Origin: Pseudoduganella umbonata | Lineage (GTDB): Bacteria; Pseudomonadota; Gammaproteobacteria; Burkholderiales; Burkholderiaceae_D | Direction: 5' to 3' | Assembly (NCBI RefSeq): GCF_014192225.1 | Contig: NZ_JACHXS010000001.1 | Span: 398,440-462,439 of the forward strand | Length of the DNA: 64,000 bases | Notes under the pieces: generated by a model | The model's database searches: none | What the model was told of the DNA's origin: nothing | Seen by the model: only the letters and a program-made list of their open reading frames with translations | Part shown: positions 1 to 8,192 of the stretch, in pieces | Layout: every line of letters starts with the position of its first letter | How positions within the stretch are numbered: position 1 is the first letter of the stretch | Made by a program: the position numbers and the translations under genes

Positions 1-1723
1 ACGCGATGGCGGAAAGGCCGGCGCCGCCATTGATCCAGAGCGTGCCGTCGCGCGCGAACACGAGTCCCGTGATGCCGGTGAACGGTTCGCCGCCCTGGCC
101 GGTGACCGCCGTGAAGCGCTGGCCATCGAACCACGCCAGGCCGTTTTCGCCACCGATCCAGGCGCCATTGGTGGAGGGCAGGATGGCCAGTACCGTGCCG
201 GTGGCGAGTCCGTCGGCGCGGTTGAACTTGCGCACGTTGCCGCGATCGAGCAGCGCAAGCTGGTCGTCGGTGGAGCCGAACCACATGCGCCCGAGCGGGT
301 CGGCGGTCATCGCCGTGACGGCAAAGCCGGCCAGCCCGGCTACGCCGCCATGCGCGCTCCAGCTGCCATCGCGCAGCGTGTACAGGCCTCGGCGGCCCAT
401 GCTGGCCCACAGTGCGCCGCCCCCATCGGTGGCCAGTGAAAAAATGGCGGTGTGCTGCGGATCGACCAGTCCCGCCGGCAACGGCACCGCTTCCCGCTTC
501 CCGTCGCGCACCTTCCACAGGCCGCCGATGCCGCCGCTCCACAGCGTGCCATCGGCGCCGGCATGCAGCGCGGTCGTCAGGTCGAGGTTCGACGATGGCG
601 GCGCGAACGGCACCGCCGCCGCATCGGGCCCGGCCAGCGCCGAGCGGTCGACCCACGCGCCGCCGTCCGGACGCGGCGCCAGCGGGCGCGCACCGGCCGT
701 GTAGCGCGGCAGGTCGATAGCCTTCAGGCGCGCGGCCCGGAACCGGTCCAGGCCATTCTCGGTGCCGACCCAGATATTGTCTTCGCGATCCTGGAACACG
801 GTAAAACCATGCAGGCCGGAGAGCCCACGCTCGGCATCGGTGCGCTGCTGCGGTGCCTGGCGTCCCGCGGAATGACGCAGTACGCCGCGGTAATCCGGCT
901 GCCACAGGTTGCCGGCGCGGTCGAACAGGAAGGCATTGAGCCGGTCGTCGATCTGCCACGTCTTCGGATCGGTGCCGGGTGCACCCGCCAGCAGGTGCAG
1001 GCCGGGACGCATCAGGTCGGACGTCCAGATGCTGCCATCGGGGTGCTCGGCCAATATGCCGTTCCCCGTGACATCGAGCTTGCGTTCGAAGCGGCCGGCG
1101 CCTTTCGGCAGCGAGAACACGCCGTCGCTGGTGCGCACCCAGAATGTGCCGCCGCGATCGCGCAGCATCGCCTGGACGGAGCCGCCCGGCGCGGCCAACG
1201 CCGCCGCCGGCTTGCGCCACACACCATCGGCACCCATCTCCCGCAGGCCGCCGCCGGACGTACCGAGCCACAGCCGGCCCGCGCCATCCTGGCCAAGACC
1301 GGAACTCGAACCCGCAGGCGTCCCATGTTCGCCGACGCGGAAGTGACGCATGCGGCCATTGGCCAGTAGGCTGGCGCCGCCGTACTTGTAGACGAGCCAC
1401 AGCGCGCCATCCGGCAGCACGCCCAGGTGCGTGATGCTCGACGACAGCGGCTCCAGGCCGATGTCGCGTGCCCGTTCGAAACGGGCGCCGTCGAAGCGGA
1501 ACAGGCCGGCGGCGCCGCCGATCCACAGCCAGCCGTCCGGCGTCTGCGCGATGGCCGAGATGCCGGTCGGCGCGCCGTCGCTGGCCGTCCAGCTGGTGTG
1601 CTGCATCGCGATGACCGGCTGGTTTTCAGCCGGTTCGGCTGGCGCTGCGATGACGGCCGCGATGTGGCATGCGAGTGCCGCGGCGACGAAGGATTTGGAA
1701 ATGGTGCGAAGGGGCGGGAACAT
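1..1723 (-). CDS. Two-component-type propeller sensor protein, N-terminal part (gene runs off left edge)
   Basis: The reverse strand is open from an ATG at 1723 to the window edge, giving about 574 residues with no stop. Residues 1 to about 27 look like a signal peptide. At least eleven short blade motifs of the type G-x-[LIM]-W-[IVL]-G-x-x-x-G-[LV] follow, for example GWLWIGGAAGLFRFDG and DNIWVGTENGLDRFR. These are typical of the Reg_prop ligand-binding beta-propellers that form the periplasmic half of hybrid histidine kinases or GGDEF proteins. The output domain lies outside the window, so kinase and cyclase cannot be told apart. The gene downstream in this orientation is also unseen. The long open frames on the opposite strand here are shadows of this coding sequence. 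Confidence 0.82.
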   Translation of the reverse strand, partial: MFPPLRTISKSFVAAALACHIAAVIAAPAEPAENQPVIAMQHTSWTASDGAPTGISAIAQTPDGWLWIGGAAGLFRFDGARFERARDIGLEPLSSSITHLGVLPDGALWLVYKYGGASLLANGRMRHFRVGEHGTPAGSSSGLGQDGAGRLWLGTSGGGLREMGADGVWRKPAAALAAPGGSVQAMLRDRGGTFWVRTSDGVFSLPKGAGRFERKLDVTGNGILAEHPDGSIWTSDLMRPGLHLLAGAPGTDPKTWQIDDRLNAFLFDRAGNLWQPDYRGVLRHSAGRQAPQQRTDAERGLSGLHGFTVFQDREDNIWVGTENGLDRFRAARLKAIDLPRYTAGARPLAPRPDGGAWVDRSALAGPDAAAVPFAPPSSNLDLTTALHAGADGTLWSGGIGGLWKVRDGKREAVPLPAGLVDPQHTAIFSLATDGGGALWASMGRRGLYTLRDGSWSAHGGVAGLAGFAVTAMTADPLGRMWFGSTDDQLALLDRGNVRKFNRADGLATGTVLAILPSTNGAWIGGENGLAWFDGQRFTAVTGQGGEPFTGITGLVFARDGTLWINGGAGLSAIA

Positions 1724-1948
1724 GGACGACCTGGTCAGTAACGGGCGCAGTGTAACCGAAACCTCCCGCTGAGGGCGGGGCAGGGCGTTGGTCGATCGGG
1801 GCTTGCGATGTTCCAGCGCCGCGGCACCTGAGCATTGTCGACTGATGTATCCGATCAGGGCACACGCCCGCGGCGGTATGGCCGATGGGATCGTATCAAC
1901 AATCCGGCTGGAATGAGGGGGCGGTCGAACTGACCCGCCAGAGGCATG

Positions 1949-2335
1949 TCAGGCCTCGAACTGGTGGTACACCTTGGCGATGACTTTCCAGTCGCCTGCC
2001 ATTTTGATCAAGGTGAGATAGTCGTTGTAGTCTGCACCAATGGCATCCTGCTCCATGTCCACGCGTACGACGGCAGTGGTGGGCGTGATCGCCAGCACGT
2101 CCAGGCGCGTAGTGATCTCCGCAGCTTTTCCGTTCTGCGTGACAAATTTGTACAAGTTTTCGATTGGCCCACCCAACAGCTGTCCATTGGTGAAACCGTA
2201 CATCACGGCATCCTCATGGAATGCTTGGGCAACCTGTTCGACGCTACCGGTGCGCAGGCCGTCGACGTAGTGCTGGGCGACGGCGATGACACCGTTGTAA
2301 TCGGCTGTCGGTACGGCTTTGATATTCTTGCTCAT
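1949..2335 (-). CDS. NTF2-like (SnoaL/lumazine-binding-like) protein
   Basis: A 128-residue cytoplasmic protein preceded by a good ribosome site (AGGAG, 7 bases before the ATG). The sequence fits the cone-shaped NTF2-like fold: an N-terminal helix pair, a DAVMYGFTNGQ strand region, and a C-terminal GDWKVIAKVYHQF strand that is characteristic of the Lumazine_bd_2/SnoaL-like group. Members are small isomerases, hydrolases or ligand-binding proteins, and no catalytic residue here allows a finer call. It lies 63 bp downstream of the Old Yellow Enzyme gene on the same strand, so the two are probably co-transcribed and it may act on or sequester the same small electrophile. Confidence 0.8.
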   Translation of the reverse strand: MSKNIKAVPTADYNGVIAVAQHYVDGLRTGSVEQVAQAFHEDAVMYGFTNGQLLGGPIENLYKFVTQNGKAAEITTRLDVLAITPTTAVVRVDMEQDAIGADYNDYLTLIKMAGDWKVIAKVYHQFEA

Positions 2336-2398
2336 GTCTTGCTCCTGATGTGATTGGTTTAAAGGTGGTGGACGGTGCGCCCGCCGTGGCGTAGATGA

Positions 2399-3502
2399 TC
2401 ACAAAGTGGCGACAGGCCAGTCGGTGAACCCTTTTGCACCGCCGTTGTAGTAAGACTCGCGCGGTGCGATGGCAAGTTCCTTCCCGCGACGCAGACGCTC
2501 CACCAGGTCGGGGTTGGCAATGAACAGGCGCCCAAATGCCACTGCATCAATTTTTCCTTGCGCGCGCCGATCGATGGCGAGGTTGAGGTCGTAATTGTTG
2601 TTGCCAATGTAGGGGCCGTTGAACATGGCCCGTAATTGGTCGAGGTCGACATTGTCCGGCACGACACGCGAGCCGCCGGTGGTACCTTCGACGATATGCA
2701 GGTAGGCCAGTTCGAATCGGTTGAGTTCGCGGATCAGGTGGCCGTAGGTGCCCATGACGTTACTGTCGAGCGGTGTGTTGCCGACATCTGGTGTGACGGG
2801 TGACAGGCGAATGCCGACGCGGTTTCCGCCCCAGATGGCGACAATTGCTTCTGTTACGTCGAGCGTCAGACGCACGCGGTTTTCCAGTGTGCCGCCATAC
2901 TGGTCGGTGCGTCGATTGGTGGCGTCGCGCAGGAACTGGTCGAGCAAGTAGCAATTGGCCGAGTGCACTTCCACACCGTCGAATCCCGCACGTAGCGCGT
3001 TCTTCGCGGCGTGTACATACTGCGCGATGATGCCGGCGATTTCGTCGGTTTCCAGCGCGCGCGGCATTGAGACCGGCACGAATCCTTCCGTTGTATAAGT
3101 GCTGCCTTCTGCCTTGATCGCCGAAGGAGCAACCGGTGAGCCGCCATCGGGTTGCAGTTTCACGGAAGAGAAACGGCCGACGTGCCATAGCTGGCAGACG
3201 ATCTTGCCGCCCACTGCATGGACTGCATCGGTAACTCGCCTCCATCCTGCGACTTGCGCATCGTTCCAGATGCCAGGTGTCGCCGCATAGCCACGCCCCT
3301 GCGGCGAAATGTTGGTTGCTTCCGAGACGATCAGACCAGCACTGGCACGCTGGGCGTAGTACGTCGCGTGCAACATGCCGGGTACGCCGTCTTCACCGTA
3401 GCGGCTGCGCGTGACAGGAGCCATGACGATCCGGTTTGCAGTGGCGATTGCGCCGAAACTACTGGGAGTGAAGAGGTCGGTAAGTAAGCTGTTGTCGGGC
3501 AT
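2399..3502 (-). CDS. Old Yellow Enzyme family alkene reductase (NemA-like)
   Basis: A 367-residue FMN-dependent NAD(P)H ene-reductase that reduces activated C=C bonds or nitro groups. The catalytic signature is intact: H180-S-A-N183-C-Y185, in EVHSANCYLLDQF, supplies the substrate-binding His/Asn pair and the proton-donor Tyr. It is followed by the family block RTDQYGGTLENR. The C-terminal AFGRLFIANPDL segment is the usual phosphate-binding end of the TIM barrel. Length is normal for the family. The ribosome site AAGGAA sits 7 bases before the ATG. The gene is transcribed away from the adjacent LysR gene, a common pairing in which the regulator responds to electrophiles, and is followed by the NTF2-like gene. 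Confidence 0.93.
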   Translation of the reverse strand: MPDNSLLTDLFTPSSFGAIATANRIVMAPVTRSRYGEDGVPGMLHATYYAQRASAGLIVSEATNISPQGRGYAATPGIWNDAQVAGWRRVTDAVHAVGGKIVCQLWHVGRFSSVKLQPDGGSPVAPSAIKAEGSTYTTEGFVPVSMPRALETDEIAGIIAQYVHAAKNALRAGFDGVEVHSANCYLLDQFLRDATNRRTDQYGGTLENRVRLTLDVTEAIVAIWGGNRVGIRLSPVTPDVGNTPLDSNVMGTYGHLIRELNRFELAYLHIVEGTTGGSRVVPDNVDLDQLRAMFNGPYIGNNNYDLNLAIDRRAQGKIDAVAFGRLFIANPDLVERLRRGKELAIAPRESYYNGGAKGFTDWPVATL

Positions 3503-3563
3503 CGTGGTTCCTTGTCAGTCGTGGAGCGGTTCAGTGAAGTTCGCTATGCGGCTACTTTAAGGA

Positions 3564-3576
3564 TCATTGATAATGA
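3564..3576. promoter_or_regulatory. Inverted repeat in LysR/OYE divergent promoter
   Basis: TCATT-GAT-AATGA, a perfect 5-bp inverted repeat with a 3-bp centre, lies between the divergent OYE and LysR genes. The position and AT-rich character suit a LysR-family operator, but no binding consensus can be proven from a single copy. Confidence 0.4.
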
Positions 3577-3604
3577 AGTGAATCGCCATAAACCGAGATA
3601 CGGA

Positions 3605-4579
3605 ATGATCAAAAACGACATAATCATCAAGTCGCCGCCCGTCATGGGATTAGCAAGTGACCCCTCGGCACTGACACCAATCCACCTCCCGGGGCTGATG
3701 GCGTTCGAGGCGGCTGCCCGGGTGCTCAACTTTGGCAAGGCCGCCGCGGAACTGGGCGTAACGGCCACCGCGATGTCGCGTACGATTAAAATTCTCGAAG
3801 AACAACTCGGCGTGCGGTTGTTCAACCGCACCACACGCAGCGTCGGCTTGACCGAGGCCGGTACTGCGTTAAACGCGGCCATTGCTCCGGCACTTGCCAG
3901 CATTCGCGGCGCCCTGGTTCAGGTCAGCCACGGCGCGGACCGGCCGTCGGGTCTGCTGCGAATAAACCTGTCATACGTGGCTTATCGCATTCTGGTCGAA
4001 CCGCATGTCGATGCGTTCTTCGCCGCATTCCCGGGAATCAATCTGGAGATATCGCTGGACAATCAGCTCAGCGATATTGTCAGCGCGGGTTTCGACGCCG
4101 GCATTCGCCTGGGCCGGAAAGTGCAAAACGACATGGTCGCCGTGCAGCTAGGCGGCTTGCAACGACGTGTCGTGCTGGCGGCACCGGACTATTTCCGGGA
4201 GCGCTCGCGCCCCGAGCGTATCGAGGACCTGCTCGGGCATGACTGCATCCGGCAGCGCTATTCATTTGGTGGCAGGCTGTTCGACTGGAAATTCCAGGTG
4301 GCCGGCCAGATGGTCCAGATCGATGTGCAAGGCCGCTTGATAGTCGACGATATGCACTCTGTCATCGATGCGGCGGTGCGCGGTGCCGGGATCGCCTTCG
4401 CTTACGCAGACTTCGCGCGCCAGGAAATAGCTGCCGGATCCTTGGTGCGCATCCTCACGCAAGACAGCGCGACTGACGACGCATTTCATATCTATTATCC
4501 CCATCGCTCTCATATGCCCGGGAAGCTGCGTGTCTTTGTCGATTTCATGAGGGATGCCAACCGTCCTGCAAGGCCTTGA
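3605..4579 (+). CDS. LysR family transcriptional regulator
   Basis: A LysR regulator of about 324 residues, divergent from the OYE gene. The N-terminal winged helix-turn-helix is clear (LMAFEAAARVLNFGKAAAEL, then VTATAMSRTIKILEEQLGVRLFNRTTRSVGLTEAG). The remainder is a periplasmic-binding-like effector domain ending in a YYPHRSHMPGKLRVFVDFM segment typical of the CrgA/DsdC-like subgroup. Reading frame is open upstream to 3512. I prefer the ATG at 3605, which has a GAGATACGG stretch ahead of it; the ATG at 3644 is an alternative that would give a more standard N-terminus. It probably controls the OYE/NTF2-like pair and itself. Confidence 0.88.
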   Translation: MIKNDIIIKSPPVMGLASDPSALTPIHLPGLMAFEAAARVLNFGKAAAELGVTATAMSRTIKILEEQLGVRLFNRTTRSVGLTEAGTALNAAIAPALASIRGALVQVSHGADRPSGLLRINLSYVAYRILVEPHVDAFFAAFPGINLEISLDNQLSDIVSAGFDAGIRLGRKVQNDMVAVQLGGLQRRVVLAAPDYFRERSRPERIEDLLGHDCIRQRYSFGGRLFDWKFQVAGQMVQIDVQGRLIVDDMHSVIDAAVRGAGIAFAYADFARQEIAAGSLVRILTQDSATDDAFHIYYPHRSHMPGKLRVFVDFMRDANRPARP

Positions 4580-4953
4580 ACAGCATGGTCCGATACGGGC
4601 GTTCGTCGTACGCTTCCTGCAACTCGAACTTCATTTGAACGATACCCGAACGGGCGTGAAACGCGTAGCGTTCGCGTGGATCCACACTGACGACTGGCGG
4701 GCATTCTTCGATAGCGGACCGCTAAAACAGCCTAACGATGAACCGGAACGGTCTGAAACGGTCTGTAACGCCGAAGCCAGACAGTCTAATTCGCGGCGAG
4801 ATTTGCCAGGAACAGTCGATTCCGGTCCAAATTTTTCCGTGCAACGCTGATTCGGGACCGTAGTAGATGATTCGAGATCGTGTTGGAGCGATTTAGAGCG
4901 GCTGACGAAAAGGGTATCGCATCCGCACCCCACGCATCGTCATCCCTTGCCGG
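4580..4953. other. Non-coding stretch between LysR and hydrolase genes
   Basis: About 370 bp between the converging ends of the LysR gene and the Tat hydrolase gene. It contains a short direct repeat (ACGGTCTG twice near 4747-4763). Two open frames of 98-100 codons, one on each strand, show no ribosome site and no recognisable protein features. I see no supported gene and no convincing terminator here. Confidence 0.5.
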
Positions 4954-6003
4954 TCACGCGAGGTTGCGCTTGAAATAGGGTCCCAGTTTGGCCATCGCCA
5001 GGCCCATACCCGGTCCGTCGTACAGATCCATATGCGTCGCGCCCGGGATCACGGCCAGCTCCTTCCTGCCTGGTGCCCTGGCGAACAACGCCTTGCTGTG
5101 CCACAGCGAGCCGGCTTTGCTGCCGGCGACGATCATCACTGGCTGGGTCAGCGTCTCGAGGCGATCGAAGCCGGTGAACGCGATCATGTAGCTGGCGCTC
5201 GCCAGCAGCATCTTGTTGGGCGCATTCGGGTGCTGCCCGCGCGGCGTCAGGTAATAGTCGGCTGCCTGCTGCAGATCGTACGGGGCCGAACGGTCGCCGA
5301 CGGCAGGCACGTAAGGGATGTAAACCGGCGCCGCACCGCCGGCCTCCGCGGTGCGCTGCCTCCCAGCGGCGTCCAGCGTCTTGATCTGGTCGGCGACCTT
5401 GCCCTTGCCGTCCCACCCCTGGCGAAACGCCGCGCCCACGTCCACGGCGCTGACCGTGCCGATTGCCCTGATGCGGCGATCGGTCGATGCCGCCTTGACG
5501 GTTGCGCCGCTGCCGGCACAGATACCGAGCGCGCCGATGCGGGCGTTGTCGACGTAGGGGAGGGTGGTCATGTAATCGACGGCGCTGTAGATATCGCCCA
5601 CGCGGCGCATCGGGTCATCGAGAAAGCGCGGCATGCCGCCGCTGGCGCCCTGATGGGAGGCGTCGAACGCCAGCGTGAGGAAGCCCTGCCGCGCCAGGGC
5701 GCTTGCATACAGGCTGGCAGTCTGTTCCTTTACCCCGCCGCCGGGATGCACGACGATGACTGCAGGGTACTTTCCGGTCGCAGTGAATCCTTCGGGGAAG
5801 AACAGGATTCCCGCCATCCTGATGTCGTTGTTCGGGAACTGGACTTCCTGCGTCCTGGTCGCGTCGGCAGGATCGGCGGCAGGCGGTTCGGCGCCGAGGG
5901 CCGCCATCGACAGCGTTGCCGAGACAGCGGCGACAGCGCCGCCGGCCAGCACCGTGCGGCGGGTTGCATCGGGTTGGTTCGGATCGGTGAATGCGGGTTT
6001 CAT
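4954..6003 (-). CDS. Tat-exported dienelactone-hydrolase-like alpha/beta hydrolase with Cys nucleophile
   Basis: 349 residues. The N-terminus carries a twin-arginine motif (T-R15-R16-T-V-L-A) followed by a hydrophobic stretch and an A-L-G-A cleavage-like site, so export in folded form by Tat is predicted. The mature part is an alpha/beta hydrolase: HPGGG is the oxyanion region, and the nucleophile elbow is G-I-C162-A-G. That places Cys rather than Ser at the nucleophile position, as in dienelactone hydrolases. A C-terminal GATHMDLYD supplies the likely catalytic His. Substrate is unknown. The gene is divergent from the LysR gene at 6117, with an inverted repeat between them, so it is probably induced by that regulator. 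Confidence 0.85.
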   Translation of the reverse strand: MKPAFTDPNQPDATRRTVLAGGAVAAVSATLSMAALGAEPPAADPADATRTQEVQFPNNDIRMAGILFFPEGFTATGKYPAVIVVHPGGGVKEQTASLYASALARQGFLTLAFDASHQGASGGMPRFLDDPMRRVGDIYSAVDYMTTLPYVDNARIGALGICAGSGATVKAASTDRRIRAIGTVSAVDVGAAFRQGWDGKGKVADQIKTLDAAGRQRTAEAGGAAPVYIPYVPAVGDRSAPYDLQQAADYYLTPRGQHPNAPNKMLLASASYMIAFTGFDRLETLTQPVMIVAGSKAGSLWHSKALFARAPGRKELAVIPGATHMDLYDGPGMGLAMAKLGPYFKRNLA

Positions 6004-6064
6004 GGTTTTCCTTTATACCGGGGCAGCAGTGGTGATCGGTGACAGCCACTATAGCGGCCGGCCA

Positions 6065-6096
6065 CTCACATGATTAGCCCCTATAATGTGTGTGAG
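6065..6096. promoter_or_regulatory. Divergent promoter with CTCACA...TGTGAG inverted repeat and TATAAT
   Basis: CTCACA at 6065-6070 and TGTGAG at 6091-6096 form an inverted repeat with a 20-bp spacer. A perfect -10 hexamer TATAAT (6082-6087) lies inside the spacer, reading toward the LysR gene at 6117. A regulator bound here would cover the promoter, which fits LysR autoregulation and control of the divergent hydrolase gene. Confidence 0.45.
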
Positions 6097-6116
6097 CCCA
6101 TAAGCTGGAGTAATGA

Positions 6117-7013
6117 ATGCGCCGGGAAGAAATGGCCGATTTGACCGTGTTCCTGGCTGTCGCCGAGGCACGCAGTTTTACGCGCGCCGCCGCCAGGCTC
6201 GGGCTGTCGCAATCGGCGCTCAGCCAGATCGTGCGGCGCCTGGAAGAGCGCCTGGGCGTGCGGCTGCTGACGCGCACCACGCGCAGTGTCGCGCCAACGG
6301 AAGCCGGCGAGCGGCTGATCGACACGCTCGCTCCGGCGCTCGATCAACTCGATGCCAGCCTGGCCGCGCTCAGCGAGCTCGGTGGCAAACCGACGGGCAC
6401 CATCCGCATCACGTCGGTCGAGCATGCGACGAAAACCGTGCTGTGGCCGGTGCTGCAGGGATTCCTGGCGCAATACCCCGATGTGAAAGTCGCCGTCACG
6501 TCCGACTACGGCCTGGTCGATATCGTGGCCGAGCGCTTCGACGCAGGCGTGCGCATGGGCGAGCATGTCGACAAGGACATGATCGCCGTGCGCATCGCGC
6601 CGGATTTTCGCGCGGCCATCGTCGGCTCGCCAGCGTATTTCCAGGCGCGTTCGCGGCCCAAGGTCCCGCAGGACCTCGTCACCCACCAATGCATCAACCT
6701 CAGCCTGTCGACATCGCGCGGCCACTACATCTGGCACTTCAAGAAGGGCAGGCGCGAACTGAAGGCAAGGGTGGACGGCTGCCTGGCCTTCAACAGCATC
6801 GGCATGCTGAAGGATGCGGCACTGGCCGGATTTGGCCTGGCCTACCTGCCGGAGGACGAGGTCGCGGGCTGCCTGGCGGCGGGCAGCCTCTTGCGGGTGC
6901 TGGAGGACTGGTGCCCGCTGTTTCCCGGGTATCACCTTTACTATCCCAGCCGCCGGCAGCAAACGCCCGCGTTTTCGCTGCTGGTCGAAGCGCTCAAGGC
7001 GAATGCACGCTAA
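6117..7013 (+). CDS. LysR family transcriptional regulator
   Basis: A 298-residue LysR protein. The helix-turn-helix spans roughly residues 6-65, with AEARSFTRAAARLGLSQSA and LEERLGVRLLTRTTRSVAPT as its landmarks. The effector domain ends with a GYHLYYPSRRQQTPAFSLLV block, again of the CrgA-like subgroup. GGAG ends 6 bases before the chosen ATG; a second in-frame ATG lies 15 bp on. It faces the Tat hydrolase gene across a 113-bp promoter region. No effector can be inferred beyond a likely small organic acid or ester related to the hydrolase substrate. Confidence 0.9.
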   Translation: MRREEMADLTVFLAVAEARSFTRAAARLGLSQSALSQIVRRLEERLGVRLLTRTTRSVAPTEAGERLIDTLAPALDQLDASLAALSELGGKPTGTIRITSVEHATKTVLWPVLQGFLAQYPDVKVAVTSDYGLVDIVAERFDAGVRMGEHVDKDMIAVRIAPDFRAAIVGSPAYFQARSRPKVPQDLVTHQCINLSLSTSRGHYIWHFKKGRRELKARVDGCLAFNSIGMLKDAALAGFGLAYLPEDEVAGCLAAGSLLRVLEDWCPLFPGYHLYYPSRRQQTPAFSLLVEALKANAR

Positions 7014-7174
7014 TGCCCAGCCATGGAAAGCGTGGTCGAGCCGACGGGGCGAAAGGACTCCCGCCAGCATCGGCCCTTCGATCACCACCCAGCGTTAACC
7101 CTCAAAATTTGCAACTAACCGAAAGATATCGCAGCCGGATCGACTTCGCGATCCACAAGCGGAGCACAGGCCGG

Positions 7175-7199
7175 GCAGCCAGCCGAAGTCGCTGGCTGC
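7175..7199. terminator. Strong stem-loop between converging genes
   Basis: GCAGCCAGC (7175-7183) pairs perfectly with GCTGGCTGC (7191-7199) around a 7-base loop, in the 240-bp gap where the LysR gene and the reductase gene converge. There is no long T run on either side, so it may be a weak or bidirectional transcription stop or only an mRNA-end structure. Confidence 0.4.
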
Positions 7200-7253
7200 A
7201 CCGCGCCCGGCCGGTGCACTGGAGCGGCCCGGCGACGGACGCAGCAGGTCCCG

Positions 7254-8192
7254 TCAAAGCTCGATCTCCAGCACCGGCGTCACCGCGCGCGATACGCAGG
7301 GCAGGAAGCATCCGGCCCGCTCCGCCGTGGTCAGGTAACTGTCCCGGTGATCGGCTTCTCCGTCGCGCACCCGTGTCAGGCAGGTACCGCACACGCCCAC
7401 TTCGCACGAGGAGTCGATGTCGATCCCGGCTTCCTGCAGGCAGGCGAGGGCGGTACGGTCGGCCGGCACGGCGATCTCGCGAGCGCTTTGTACGAGCCGC
7501 AGTACGAAAGGGCGGTCCCCGGCGGCCGGCGCGGCGGCGCCGAACGATTCGGTATGCACGGCGTCCGGGCCGAAACGCGCCACGGCCCGCGCGGTCACGG
7601 CATCCATGAACGCCGCCGGTCCGCAGGCGTAGACGTGCGTGCCGTCCGCCGCGGCGGCCAGCAGCGCGTCGATCTTCAGGCCGGTATCGTCGGGACCCAG
7701 CGCGCAATGCACGCTGCAGGATGGCCCGAGGGGGGGCGATTCCAGCTCGTCCGCGAACGGCACCAGCTCCGCCGCGCGGGCAAACACGGCCAGCCGGAAC
7801 GGCAGCCCGCGGCGTGCCAGCGCATGCGCCATCGACAGCACCGGCGTGATGCCGATGCCGCCCGCGAACAGCAGGTGCGCCGCCGCGCCGGGCACCAGCG
7901 AGAACGCATTGCGCGGCGCGCCGATCTCCACGTGCGTGCCTTCGGTCGCGGCGTCATGCAGCCACGCCGAACCGCCGCGCGACTGCGGTTCGCGCTTGAC
8001 GGCGATCCGGTAGCGCTGCGGCGAGGGCGTCGCGCAGCACAGTGAATACTGCCGCGTGATGCCGTTCGGCAGCGTCACGTCCAGGTGCGCGCCCGGTTCG
8101 TACGGCGGCAGCGCACTGCCATCCGCCGCCGCCAGTTCGAGGATTTTCACCTCCGCCGTGGCGTTGACGATATTGCGGATGACGGCTTTCAT
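7254..8192 (-). CDS. PDR/VanB-type oxidoreductase (reductase partner of Rieske oxygenase)
   Basis: 312 residues arranged as FMN-binding beta barrel, NAD-binding domain and C-terminal plant-type [2Fe-2S] domain. This is the class IA phthalate dioxygenase reductase/VanB layout. Landmarks are RQYSLCCATP (flavin binding), FAGGIGITPVLSMAH (NAD domain) and the cluster ligands in SSCEVGVCGTCLTRV plus a later Cys in CFLPCVS. It passes electrons from NAD(P)H to the Rieske oxygenase encoded immediately upstream. The two genes overlap by 4 bp (ATGA), indicating translational coupling. A paralogue with the same layout is encoded at 55337. Substrate specificity is set by the oxygenase and is not known. 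Confidence 0.92.
   Translation of the reverse strand: MKAVIRNIVNATAEVKILELAAADGSALPPYEPGAHLDVTLPNGITRQYSLCCATPSPQRYRIAVKREPQSRGGSAWLHDAATEGTHVEIGAPRNAFSLVPGAAAHLLFAGGIGITPVLSMAHALARRGLPFRLAVFARAAELVPFADELESPPLGPSCSVHCALGPDDTGLKIDALLAAAADGTHVYACGPAAFMDAVTARAVARFGPDAVHTESFGAAAPAAGDRPFVLRLVQSAREIAVPADRTALACLQEAGIDIDSSCEVGVCGTCLTRVRDGEADHRDSYLTTAERAGCFLPCVSRAVTPVLEIEL

Noticed and set aside
4554..4850. A 98-codon plus-strand frame after the LysR gene
   Set aside because: It overlaps the LysR 3' end, has no ribosome site and no recognisable feature.
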